This document shows positions 7,656 through 15,561 of a stretch of DNA of 64,000 nucleotides, in pieces (the stretch's first letter is position 1; every line of letters starts with the position of its first letter). A model generated the notes under the pieces. It was given only the letters and a program-made list of their open reading frames with translations, was not told the DNA's origin and did no database searches. The translations under genes and the position numbers were made by a program. This DNA comes from Actinopolyspora alba (lineage in GTDB: Bacteria > Actinomycetota > Actinomycetes > Mycobacteriales > Pseudonocardiaceae), in NCBI RefSeq assembly GCF_900112765.1, contig NZ_FOMZ01000017.1, positions 1 through 64,000 of the forward strand. Direction: 5' to 3'.

Positions 7656-8039
7656 ATGTGCGACACGGGAACGAGCGATTCGTTGGTACGGGATTGCGCG
7701 GAGTTGGACGTGACTGTGCTCGCGGTTGAGCCGTACGGTGTCAGGGTCGTTGCACGGGACGGTGTCGAGGGAATTATCGACAAGATCAAGATTCCGTCCT
7801 GGTTGGCCTCCGAGGAGCTTCCCTGCGTGGGGGAGTCGCTGACTGTGGTGGTGCTCGACGAGCGGCGCGATCGGTTTCGGGCGAGTCTGCTCGACACTGA
7901 TTTCGAGATCGCGGGAATGGTACGGCGCGGTGAGTTGGACGAAGAGGCATACGTTCATCCCGCGGACTTCGCTCCGGAACAGCTCAAAGGAAGGTTGTCG
8001 TTCAACGACCGCGACTCGGGCGAACTGGGAGATGAGTGA
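7656..8039 (+). CDS. S1-like OB-fold protein, possible immunity protein
   Basis: 127 residues. Residues about 18-75 read VLAVEPYGVRVVARDGVEGI followed by a conserved basic segment and VGESLTVVVLDERRDRFRAS, which is the pattern of an S1-type OB fold that binds RNA. ATG 7656 is preferred; TTG 7632 with GGAAGG between is an alternative. The stop overlaps the next ATG (TGATG). An RNA-binding immunity protein could protect the RNA target of a toxin, but no toxin remains here. Confidence 0.55.
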   Translation: MCDTGTSDSLVRDCAELDVTVLAVEPYGVRVVARDGVEGIIDKIKIPSWLASEELPCVGESLTVVVLDERRDRFRASLLDTDFEIAGMVRRGELDEEAYVHPADFAPEQLKGRLSFNDRDSGELGDE

Positions 8040-8596
8040 TGACTCATGGTGCGGAAATGGAGAGCGAGTTGCCGATGGCGTCCTCGTTGGATCGATTGCG
8101 GATGTTGTTACCGCCTCCGGAGGTGGCACCCGCACCGCAGCCTTGGGAAGATGTCGAGCGTCGACTCGGCGTGGCGCTGCCGAACGATTACAAGGAGTTC
8201 ATGGAGACATATGGCGGTGGTACTATTGAGGAGTTTTTGATATTTCTTGCTTACAGTCAATCTTTCGAGGCGGCTATGGGGTGGAAAGGAAGGGATTTGG
8301 AAGAGATTCGGATGAGTCCTGAGGACGTATTTCCGGGAGGTGTTGTCGAGGAAGATAAAGTAAATTTGTTGCCGTGGGCTTATACGATTGACGGTGATGT
8401 GTGTTATTGGTTGATGGATCCTAGGGAGGATCCGGATCAGTGGCGTGTGGTGTCACGTGAGCGGGATATGGAGTGGAACTTTTTCGGAGGTGGCATGATG
8501 GAGTTTTTGGTGGAAATTACCTCAGGGCGGCGTCGAGAGCCTTGGTTTCCGGATGATTTTCTGCGCGGCTCTTCGTGTTTTAAAGCTACTGCGTAG
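8039..8596 (+). CDS. SUKH (SMI1/KNR4) orphan immunity protein, family D copy 1
   Basis: 185 residues with a clear SUKH core: PWEDVERRLGVALPNDYKEF, METYGGGTI, then LLPWAYTIDGDVCYWLM and a C-terminal FLVEITSG helix. It overlaps the previous gene by one base, with GGAG upstream. The homologue at 10191-10745 shares most of the N-terminal and C-terminal blocks, while the middle (about residues 65-105) differs. That is consistent with a variable toxin-recognition loop. Confidence 0.8.
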   Translation: MTHGAEMESELPMASSLDRLRMLLPPPEVAPAPQPWEDVERRLGVALPNDYKEFMETYGGGTIEEFLIFLAYSQSFEAAMGWKGRDLEEIRMSPEDVFPGGVVEEDKVNLLPWAYTIDGDVCYWLMDPREDPDQWRVVSRERDMEWNFFGGGMMEFLVEITSGRRREPWFPDDFLRGSSCFKATA

Positions 8597-8754
8597 TATC
8601 TTGCCGGACGGCATGGAGGTTTACATTAGGTCAGTTGTAGGTTAAGAGCGGAAGGCGACAGTTTCGTTTTTCTGCGTTGATTTTTAGTTGTGCGGTGGTG
8701 AATAATCTGACCAGTTCGTTGTCTTGTGGTGGTGTAGCTGTGATTATTTTGAGC

Positions 8755-8937
8755 GTTTCCTAGAGTGGTCGAACACGTGGTTCATGCTTGGTCGCTTGAG
8801 AACGAAGTTGTGCTAGCGTCAGGGCGCTCTGCCGGTCGCAGTGGGTAATGCGCGTCACTGCTAGTGTCCAGTTTCTTTCATGGGTGATCTTCTTCGTTGC
8901 CGCGGTCGTGGGGAATGTAGTGAGGAGTTGGTGTCGG
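8755..8937 (+). repeat. Cassette-boundary repeat, copy 2
   Basis: Closely matches 3905-4090. Inside it, 8882-8911 is a second scar of the toxin end, reading G-stop-SSSLPRS in the old toxin frame. The remaining part of the 8597-8937 gap holds no gene that I can support. Confidence 0.72.
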
Positions 8938-9426
8938 GTGTCTGTGGACTGGAAGGTTGAGATCGTCGAGTGCGGTGAGATCGTCCAGGATGAGGATGAC
9001 ACTGTTCCGCAGGATGAAGCCGAGCGTCGGTGGAATCGCTATGTGGAGCTGGTTTTGTCCGTGACCGGTGATGAAGGTCCGGAGGGGGTTGTTGCGATCG
9101 TTTCTTCGTTGCGAGCCGAAGAGGACTACGGTGCTTATGAATCCGCGTATGCTGCTCTGCAGCGTTTCCCGCTCGCGGATCTCGGGAAGGGTGTCGCCTG
9201 GGCGGCCGAGGAGCTCACTCGAATTCCGTATGATCCTAGCGGAATCGTTCTTGTGATTGTGGCCAGATTGCCCGCTGAGGCGGCGGAGGCGTTCAACCAG
9301 GAGATAAAGTCCGTTCCGGGGGATGTTCGGAACAGGCTCCGGGATGTTGTCGATTTCCACGAAGCGAATGACTGGCTCGCCGAGGACGGGGACAAAGGTG
9401 TCATCAAGGTGCCGCGCGAACAGTGA
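8938..9426 (+). CDS. Candidate immunity protein, family B copy 3
   Basis: 162 residues from GTG 8938, after GAGGAG in the same context as the other two copies. It is an orphan immunity gene, because the toxin upstream is reduced to the scar at 8882-8911. The end overlaps the next gene start by four bases (GTGA), so the two are probably co-translated. It is more like copy 2 than copy 1 in the segment AEEDYGAYES. Confidence 0.72.
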   Translation: MSVDWKVEIVECGEIVQDEDDTVPQDEAERRWNRYVELVLSVTGDEGPEGVVAIVSSLRAEEDYGAYESAYAALQRFPLADLGKGVAWAAEELTRIPYDPSGIVLVIVARLPAEAAEAFNQEIKSVPGDVRNRLRDVVDFHEANDWLAEDGDKGVIKVPREQ

Positions 9427-9998
9427 ATGGTCCAATCAATTGGGATATTTTTGCTGAAGGGCTTCAATTGGATTACATAGAGCAGTTGAAGAGGTTCGTT
9501 TCTCCATCAAATGTTCATCTTCCTGATGTGGACTGGGTCGGAATCGAGAGCTCCTTGGGATCCTCTCTTCCTGGCGACTACAAAAGGTTTATAGAAGTTT
9601 ATGGCCCAGGAGATTTCGATAGTTATATCCTTGTGGTGTCTCCTTGTGAAGCGGAATACAGTGACGGGATCAGTGAATTCTGGAAAGAAAAAAGAGGGTC
9701 TTTCATTGAGCTGAGAGATGTGGTTTCGTTGCCGTCGTGGTTTTCTGCTCCGGAGGACACCTTATTGCTTTGGGCTGGAACTCCTGATGGCGATGCTTAC
9801 TTCTGGCAGATCGATAGGCAGTTGTCTCCCGATTGCTGGGATGTTGTGTTGTGCGACGGCGAACTGAATAAATGGTATAAATACAAAGGTGGTATGGCGC
9901 GACTGTTGCTGTCTGTTTTTTCTGGTGAATCAGATTTAGATTTCTTTTCGGGATTGCCCCTTGTGGGGCACTCTTGTTTTACTTCGATATACGAGTAG
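9423..9998 (+). CDS. SUKH (SMI1/KNR4) orphan immunity protein
   Basis: 191 residues from GTG 9423, overlapping the previous stop. The core VDWVGIESSLGSSLPGDYKR and FIEVYGPGDFDSY, then LLLWAGTPDGDAYFWQI, and the C-terminal RLLLSVFSGESD helix are characteristic of the SUKH fold. Base composition is notably AT-rich (runs such as AAAAAGAGGG and TTTTTCTGG), unlike the chromosome outside the island. The role is inferred to be protection from a toxin tip not present here. Confidence 0.8.
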   Translation: MNGPINWDIFAEGLQLDYIEQLKRFVSPSNVHLPDVDWVGIESSLGSSLPGDYKRFIEVYGPGDFDSYILVVSPCEAEYSDGISEFWKEKRGSFIELRDVVSLPSWFSAPEDTLLLWAGTPDGDAYFWQIDRQLSPDCWDVVLCDGELNKWYKYKGGMARLLLSVFSGESDLDFFSGLPLVGHSCFTSIYE

Positions 9999-10190
9999 GG
10001 GATCGTAGCGTTTTGCCGGTGTCTCCCGGCCGCAGGTGTCGAAATTCCTGAACTATGTAGCGTATTGCACTAAGTGCTGCTGCCGACGGTTGGTGAGGAA
10101 TTCGCTACAAACCAAGTTGCAGCCCTCGATCATAATCAAGATAAAATAGAGTCGCGGACAAAGCTTCCAGTGAACAGTACGGAGAATGCT

Positions 10191-10745
10191 ATGCCACCGA
10201 GTGTTGATCTTCTCAAGCGGCTGCTTCCACCGCCGGAGGTGCCACCAGCGCCGCAGCCTTGGGAAGATGTCGAGCGTCGGCTCAGTGTGGCGCTGCCGAA
10301 CGACTACAAGGAGTTCATGGAGGTTTACGGTGACGGGACACTCGAAGATTACCTATTGCTGGAGCAGCTGATTACTTCGGAGGAGGAGTCTTCGGAGTGG
10401 TGGGAAGAGCAGTTGAATGATTTACGTTCCGCTGCGGAGAGGGTTCCTGAGCGCTACACACTCGAACCCGGTCGGGTCGATCTGCTGCCTTGGGCCTTCA
10501 CCATCGATGTTGATGTCTGTTACTGGTGGATGGAGCCGAGAGAGGAGCCGGATCGATGGTGGATAGTGTCTCGTGATCGAGATGTGTCGCGGTGGAGCGT
10601 CTTCGAGGGGTCGATGGTGGAGTTCTTGGTGGAAGTCGTCTCGGGACGGCGTAGGGAGCCGTGGATGCCGCGTAATTTTCCAGGGGATTCGCCGTGGTTC
10701 AAGACGACCGCACGGTATCTCGCCGATACGGATCCGTACAGATGA
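10191..10745 (+). CDS. SUKH (SMI1/KNR4) orphan immunity protein, family D copy 2
   Basis: 184 residues. ATG 10191 follows GGAG by 6 bases. It is homologous to 8039-8596, with a near-identical start (LLPPPEVPPAPQPWEDVERR) and shared blocks LPNDYKEFME, VDLLPWAFTIDVDVCYWWM and FLVEVVSGRRREPW. The insert between them is acidic and differs from copy 1. It is followed 27 bases later by a family C gene. Confidence 0.8.
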   Translation: MPPSVDLLKRLLPPPEVPPAPQPWEDVERRLSVALPNDYKEFMEVYGDGTLEDYLLLEQLITSEEESSEWWEEQLNDLRSAAERVPERYTLEPGRVDLLPWAFTIDVDVCYWWMEPREEPDRWWIVSRDRDVSRWSVFEGSMVEFLVEVVSGRRREPWMPRNFPGDSPWFKTTARYLADTDPYR

Positions 10746-10772
10746 TTTTTCGGAAGGGTCGTTGGTGGTTGG

Positions 10773-11186
10773 ATGACGTGGAGTTCTGGCAGCTTTCGTG
10801 ATGCCTTCATCGGGGTTGTCCGAGACTCTGGGCAATGGCGGGATCTGGAGCCGGATGCCTTGCTGGGGCGATGGGACCGTTTCGTTGCGGACTGCGATAA
10901 GGGGTATCCCTACGATAGGGAGGACTACTTTAACGATCGAACATTAAGAGATAGTATTGAGGTTGCTTTGAACACCCCTGAGCTGCAGGAGTTCTCGGGA
11001 ATGGTGGTGTTTCGTACCAGGGTGGAGATCATCGACGCCCGCTTTCGGCCACTGCTGATTCCGGATGTATTTCCCAAGTTCGACGAGGGAAGGTGGTGGG
11101 CGCGCGGCTTGGTGCGCTACGCGCGACGGAAACTGGTTTCCGAGCTATGGGAAAGTTTTGGGGTCGAGATCACCGAAGTCGGTTGA
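10773..11186 (+). CDS. Candidate immunity protein, family C copy 2
   Basis: 137 residues from ATG 10773. It is nearly identical over most of its length to 3312-3716, including YPYDREDYFNDRT and VEIIDARFRPLLIPDVFPKF. No domain is recognised. A SUKH gene precedes family C in both places, so the SUKH and family C genes may have been duplicated as a unit or repeatedly inserted at the same junction type. Confidence 0.68.
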   Translation: MTWSSGSFRDAFIGVVRDSGQWRDLEPDALLGRWDRFVADCDKGYPYDREDYFNDRTLRDSIEVALNTPELQEFSGMVVFRTRVEIIDARFRPLLIPDVFPKFDEGRWWARGLVRYARRKLVSELWESFGVEITEVG

Positions 11187-11308
11187 ACCGGACCCGCTGT
11201 CGGGTTCGCCCGGCTTCGTGGGGGTGACCCCGGTGGATGTGCGCCTGTCGTGGATCCGCCCGGCAATGTTTTCTTTTCTCGTGTTCGTGATTTTCCGGAG
11301 GGGTGTCG

Positions 11309-11797
11309 ATGTATCTGGACAGGCCGCAAATCAAAGAATGGATACAAGAGCACGAAGTGATCGCCCTGGACGAAAGGGTTTCGGGGCGCTTCGAGAGTTA
11401 CCTCAACTCCTTCCCGTGGGCCGGAAGTCATGTCGACTGGCGGGTAGTTGAGAACGAAAAACTGTGTCATCCCGATGACGTGGACGACCGTTTTCTGGAA
11501 AGATGTCGCGGTACGCCTTGGGGGTCTTTCGGGCACGTCTTGGTCACGTATACCGGCGATGGTCCTTCCCTGCTGTGCGAGCTGGAGGACGTGGCCGAGG
11601 ACATAGACCTCCTGTACTGCGTTTCCCCGGGTGACAATTTTTCCTGTGCGGCTTCGCTGGACGGGAATGTAGTGAGGGTGTACTTCTCCAATTTCCTGGA
11701 GTACGACGGACACGTCAGAATGCTCGCGGCGAAGAACACCAAGGAGCACTTCGAGGAGTTCGACCTGCGAGAGCACAGGATCGAACTGGATCGTTGA
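11309..11797 (+). CDS. Unrecognised protein at the end of the immunity island
   Basis: 162 residues from ATG 11309, after GGAGGGG at 11297-11303. It is an acidic protein with HVLVTYTGDGPSLLCELEDV followed by DGNVVRVYFSN, suggesting a mixed alpha/beta fold. No family is recognised. It is the last gene of the toxin/immunity island before the GH16 gene. An immunity role is only inferred from position. Confidence 0.6.
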   Translation: MYLDRPQIKEWIQEHEVIALDERVSGRFESYLNSFPWAGSHVDWRVVENEKLCHPDDVDDRFLERCRGTPWGSFGHVLVTYTGDGPSLLCELEDVAEDIDLLYCVSPGDNFSCAASLDGNVVRVYFSNFLEYDGHVRMLAAKNTKEHFEEFDLREHRIELDR

Positions 11798-12105
11798 TCT
11801 ACCTGTCGACGTGCCGGCGGTGGATGAGCCTTGGCGTGACGGTTGGAACACGGCGCATCTCCACCGGGAGGTACTCCCGGCCGGAACCGACCACCACGTA
11901 CCGGCACCGCTTCGGGGAAAGAACGTCAAGTTCTCACACTCGCTCGTTCTCGGCCCCGTGAGCACGCCCGATCGTCGCCGCCCGATCGGCCTTCCGGCGC
12001 AACTTCGTGTTACTTGATCGATACCGTCTTTACCGTTCAACCTCTCCCCACCAGCATCGTTGTTCGGGTGCACCCGCTCCGTCACCCCAAGCGAGGAGAG
12101 TTTCG
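11798..12105. other. Gap between the immunity island and the GH16 gene
   Basis: 308 bases. No gene, strong hairpin or repeat seen. It marks the transition from the mixed-composition island to uniformly high-GC chromosome and must contain the GH16 promoter, which I could not pinpoint. Confidence 0.4.
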
Positions 12106-13017
12106 ATGCCTGGACGAAGGAAGCAACTGGTCGGTGGCGCCGCTCTGGCGCTGACCGCCCTGTTGTCGGTATCCGCCACCAGCGCCGCCAGCCCGGCCGA
12201 CTCCGCGGGCACGTCCGCGGTGACCTTCTTCGACGACTTCTCGGGCAACAACCTCGACCGCTCCAAGTGGAAGGTCCTCAAAACCGGCGAGAACTTCGGC
12301 ACGGTCAACAACGAGCAGCAGGCCTACGTCGACTCCCCGGAGACCATCTACATCGACCACAACGTCGCCGGTGCCAGCGGCGGCACGCTCGCACTGCACC
12401 CCCGCTACCGGCCCGGCCACCAGGCGCCCGACGGCCGCAGCTACGACTTCATCTCCGGCCGGGTGAGCACGCAGGACCGCTTCGAGTTCACCTACGGCAG
12501 GTACGAGGCCCGCATCAAACTGCCGGAGAACGCCAACGCGGCCGGACTGTGGCCCGCATGGTGGTCGTTGGGCGCGAAGATCGACGAGGGCGAGCCCTGG
12601 CCCACCAACGGTGAGGTCGACGTGATGGAGAACGTCGGCGAGCCGTGGACCAGCGTCGCGCTGCACGGCCCCGAGTACCACGGCGACACCCCGGTCAACG
12701 CCAGCCAGTCCTTCCCCAACGGCGATCCGGGCGGCTGGCACACCTACCGTGCCGACTGGTGGAACGGCGGGTTCACCTTCTTCGTCGACGGCAGGCAGAT
12801 CTACCGCATCACCAAGGCCGAGATCGAGCGGAACGGCTGGACCTGGGTCTACGACGATCCGCAGTACATGATCCTCAACTTCGCGCTCGGCGGCTCCTAC
12901 CCGCAGGGCGTCAACGGGGTCACCCAGCCCTACCCGGGCCTCCCGCAGTCCACGGTGGACAAGGTCGCCTCGGGCAGCGCCCGCTACCTGATCGACTGGG
13001 TGCGGGTCTCCCAGTGA
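12106..13017 (+). CDS. Secreted GH16 beta-glucanase
   Basis: A 303-residue glycoside hydrolase of family 16, which cuts internal beta-glucan bonds (laminarin or lichenan type) outside the cell. A signal peptide covers about residues 1-28 (a basic start, a hydrophobic stretch, then an Ala/Ser-rich cleavage region). The catalytic motif EVDVME lies at 170-175, with E170 as nucleophile and E175 as acid/base. Other family blocks are FDDFSG near the start, YGRYEARIKLP and LNFALGGSYP. ATG 12106 follows GAGGAG by 7 bases. No carbohydrate-binding module is present. The substrate within GH16 is not determined. Confidence 0.92.
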   Translation: MPGRRKQLVGGAALALTALLSVSATSAASPADSAGTSAVTFFDDFSGNNLDRSKWKVLKTGENFGTVNNEQQAYVDSPETIYIDHNVAGASGGTLALHPRYRPGHQAPDGRSYDFISGRVSTQDRFEFTYGRYEARIKLPENANAAGLWPAWWSLGAKIDEGEPWPTNGEVDVMENVGEPWTSVALHGPEYHGDTPVNASQSFPNGDPGGWHTYRADWWNGGFTFFVDGRQIYRITKAEIERNGWTWVYDDPQYMILNFALGGSYPQGVNGVTQPYPGLPQSTVDKVASGSARYLIDWVRVSQ

Positions 13018-13026
13018 GTCACCCCG

Positions 13027-13061
13027 CCGCGCGGTCGGGAGCTCCTCTCCCGGCCGCGCGG
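13027..13061. terminator. Bidirectional terminator hairpin
   Basis: A 15-base stem, CCGCGCGGTCGGGAG against CTCCCGGCCGCGCGG with one wobble pair and a 5-base loop. It lies between the convergent GH16 and DUF4291 genes. There is no T tract, as is usual in actinomycetes. Confidence 0.7.
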
Positions 13062-13182
13062 GCCGCTCGTCGCGGTTACCGACCCCGGTCGTCCCGGTGC
13101 TCGGCCCGCGGGGTCTCTCCCACCGCGCGAGGTGGCGACCCAGATCGGGTGTCCCAACGACGCCGAGCGATTCCCCTGGTGT

Positions 13183-13770
13183 TCAGTCCCCGCCGATGAC
13201 GGTGCGGATCCGTTCCGGCAGCGGGTACTCCCGCTCCACCGGCAGCCGCCGCCGCATCGCCTCGTGATCGCCGTCCCGATGGTGCCGGTGGAGCTCGCCC
13301 GCCAGCTCGGTGCGGTCGTGCACCGACACGATCCACTCGTCGACGTAGCGCCGCACCGCGTCACCGCCCAGCCCCACCTGGATCGCCCGCCGCTCGGTGG
13401 GGCGCATGGCGGTGTCGCGCTCGGGGTCCCACTGCACCCGCACCGGGCTCTCGGCCAGGTGGGCGCGCCAGTGCTCGTGGTCGCGGTAGCGCTTCGGGTC
13501 GAACGAGCTGGCGCAGGAGTGGGCCAGCGCCCACTCGAAACCCTCCCGCCGCAGCCGCACGGCCAGCACCCGCTCCTGGTCGGGTTTGGTGCCGAAGCCG
13601 CAGCGGTACATCATCCAAAGCAGCGAAGGCTTGATCCAGGTCATGCGGTCGCGCTTGAACGGTGCGACGAACGTTCCCGCCCGCAGCGCGGCGTCGGCGA
13701 TCTCCGGGCGGTACGCCTGGTAGACGGTGACGGTCCGCTCGTCGAACTCGGCTCGCACGGTTCTGGTCAT
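13183..13770 (-). CDS. DUF4291 family protein
   Basis: A 195-residue cytosolic protein. The blocks VYQAYRPEIADAAL, DRMTWIKPSLLWMMYRCGFG, VRVQWDPERD and RAIQVGLGG are characteristic of the DUF4291 family, whose function is not known. The start is ATG at 13770. It is convergent with the GH16 gene. The 248-base gap to the GntP gene contains a GGTGCACC pair (13946-13953 and 13960-13967), a possible operator or weak hairpin. Confidence 0.85.
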   Translation of the reverse strand: MTRTVRAEFDERTVTVYQAYRPEIADAALRAGTFVAPFKRDRMTWIKPSLLWMMYRCGFGTKPDQERVLAVRLRREGFEWALAHSCASSFDPKRYRDHEHWRAHLAESPVRVQWDPERDTAMRPTERRAIQVGLGGDAVRRYVDEWIVSVHDRTELAGELHRHHRDGDHEAMRRRLPVEREYPLPERIRTVIGGD

Positions 13771-14018
13771 CGGTGAACGTCCTCGTGGCAGTGGTCGGGT
13801 CGGCGGAACCTGCCGCGGCCTCTCGCTCCGGCAGGACCGACGTCGAGCGAGTACTACACCACGTCGGTCCTTTCCGGCGAGTCGTTTCTCTCCCACGAGA
13901 ACCGGGTCCGGCCCTGGTTCGTCCGGTTCGCGCCGGGTTTCTCGTGGTGCACCGAGCCCGGTGCACCATGCCCCCGACGAATCGACCGGCCGCGCCGTCC
14001 GGTGAGTCCGGACCGAGA

Positions 14019-15416
14019 TCAGGCGAACGCGCTGATGAGCAGCACCAGGAGGAAACCGGTTCCGCCGACCAGCGTGGCCATCACGGTCCACGTCTTGAGC
14101 GTGGTGCTCACATCGAGGCCGAGGAAACGTCCCACCAGCCAGAACCCCGAGTCGTTGACGTGCGACAGCACCATCGAGCCGCACGCGATCGCCAGCACGA
14201 GCAGCGCCAGGTACAGCGAGGAGAGTCCGTCGACGGCAGCGACCGTCGGCGCGAGAAGCCCGGCGGTGGTGGTCAGCGCCACCGTGGCCGAACCCTGTGC
14301 CACGCGCAGCCCGGTCGCGATCACGAACGCGGCCACTATCAGGGGGAATCCGGCAGCGTTGAGCGTCTCGGCGAGGGCGTCGCCGATTCCGCTGGCCTGG
14401 AGCACGCTTCCGAACATCCCACCGGCGCCGGTGATGAGGATGATCGCGCACACCGGCCCGAGCGCTCCGTTGACGATCCGCTCCACGTTCGTCCGGGAGC
14501 GTCCGCGTCCGAACACGACGATGCTGACGATCGCGGTGGCCAGCAGCGCGATCGGTGTCTCCCCGAGCAGCAGCAGCGGACGCACCCACGCCGCGTCCGA
14601 GTCGACCGCTCCCACCGTTCGAAGTGTTTCCAACCCCGTGTGCAGGAAGATCATCACCAGCGGCAGCAGCAGTACCGCGAGGACGGTGCCGAATCGGGGT
14701 AGCGGAGCGGCCTCCTCCGAACCCGCCGCGTCCTGGTCCACTTCGGATGAAGCGCCCAGCACCGGCACCGGAACGTCGATACGGGGACCGATGAACTTGG
14801 AGAAGACGTACGAACCCACGTACCAGGACGGCACGGCCACGAGCAGACCGAGCAGCAGCACGAGGCCGACGTCGGCTCCGAGGAGCTCGGAAGCCGCCAC
14901 CGGACCGGGATGCGGTGGGACCAGGGCGTGCATCGCCAGGAAACCCCCGGCCGTGGGGAGGGCGTACAGCAGCAACGAGCCGCCGAACCGTCGCGCCACG
15001 CTGAATACGATCGGGAGGAGCACCACGAAGGCGGCGTCGAAGAAGATGGGGAAACCGAACAGCAGGGAGGCGAGTCCCAGGGCGAGCGGAGCCCGTCGCG
15101 GGCCGAACCGGTTGATCAACGTGTCCGCCAGGACCCGTGCACCGCCGCTGATCTCCAGCAGCCGCCCGATCATGGCTCCCAGGCCGACCAGCAGCCCCAC
15201 GTTCGCCAGCGTGTCGCCGAACCCGGTGAGCAGCGTGTCCACCAGTTCGTCGAAAGGTATCCGTGTCGCCAGTCCTACGAGCAGACTGACCAGTACCAAC
15301 GAGATGAAGGCGTGCAGTTTGAACCGCACGATCAGTAACAGCAGCAGGGCCACCGCGGCGACCGCTATCGCCAGCAGCGGGATGATTCCGTAGACGGGCT
15401 CCGTCGTCGTTTCCAC
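14019..15416 (-). CDS. GntP-family gluconate/pentonate:H+ symporter
   Basis: A 465-residue membrane transporter with 12 or more hydrophobic segments. GntP-family signs are GLGAMIGRLLEISGGARVLA, a PHPGPVAAS loop and NDSGFW near the C-terminus. GTG 15416 is chosen because GAGGAG precedes it by 6 bases; an ATG at 15464 lacks a site. It lies just after the pentonate dehydratase operon on the same strand but beyond a strong hairpin, so its expression is probably partly separate. Context suggests uptake of a pentonic acid such as arabinonate or xylonate rather than gluconate. Confidence 0.87.
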   Translation of the reverse strand: METTTEPVYGIIPLLAIAVAAVALLLLLIVRFKLHAFISLVLVSLLVGLATRIPFDELVDTLLTGFGDTLANVGLLVGLGAMIGRLLEISGGARVLADTLINRFGPRRAPLALGLASLLFGFPIFFDAAFVVLLPIVFSVARRFGGSLLLYALPTAGGFLAMHALVPPHPGPVAASELLGADVGLVLLLGLLVAVPSWYVGSYVFSKFIGPRIDVPVPVLGASSEVDQDAAGSEEAAPLPRFGTVLAVLLLPLVMIFLHTGLETLRTVGAVDSDAAWVRPLLLLGETPIALLATAIVSIVVFGRGRSRTNVERIVNGALGPVCAIILITGAGGMFGSVLQASGIGDALAETLNAAGFPLIVAAFVIATGLRVAQGSATVALTTTAGLLAPTVAAVDGLSSLYLALLVLAIACGSMVLSHVNDSGFWLVGRFLGLDVSTTLKTWTVMATLVGGTGFLLVLLISAFA

Positions 15417-15499
15417 GGGAAGCTCCTCGATGCGGGTTTCCTCGAAACCGGTGGCGGCGCGCATCGCCGGAAGCGGTTTCAAAAGGGGAGGGGGATGCG

Positions 15500-15528
15500 G
15501 CGCGCGAGCCGCCGAGGGGCTCGCGCGC
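15500..15528 (-). terminator. Hairpin terminator or attenuator after the dehydratase gene
   Basis: A perfect 11-base stem (GCGCGCGAGCC and its complement) with a 7-base loop. On the minus strand it is followed by a CCCC-TTTT run. It sits between the dehydratase stop and the GntP start, so it should end or reduce transcription before the permease gene. Confidence 0.65.
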
Positions 15529-15561
15529 GGTTGAACGCGGGACGGGGGCGTCCCGGGACCG

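Noticed and set aside
6713-7897. 394-codon minus-strand frame across 6713-7897
   Set aside because: Only its last 92 codons (MafI-like) look like a protein. The rest lies opposite the plus genes at 7157 and 7656 and shows no domain.
13183-14589. 468-codon minus frame covering DUF4291 and beyond
   Set aside because: Codons upstream of 13770 lie opposite the GntP gene in another frame and show only Arg-rich shadow sequence.
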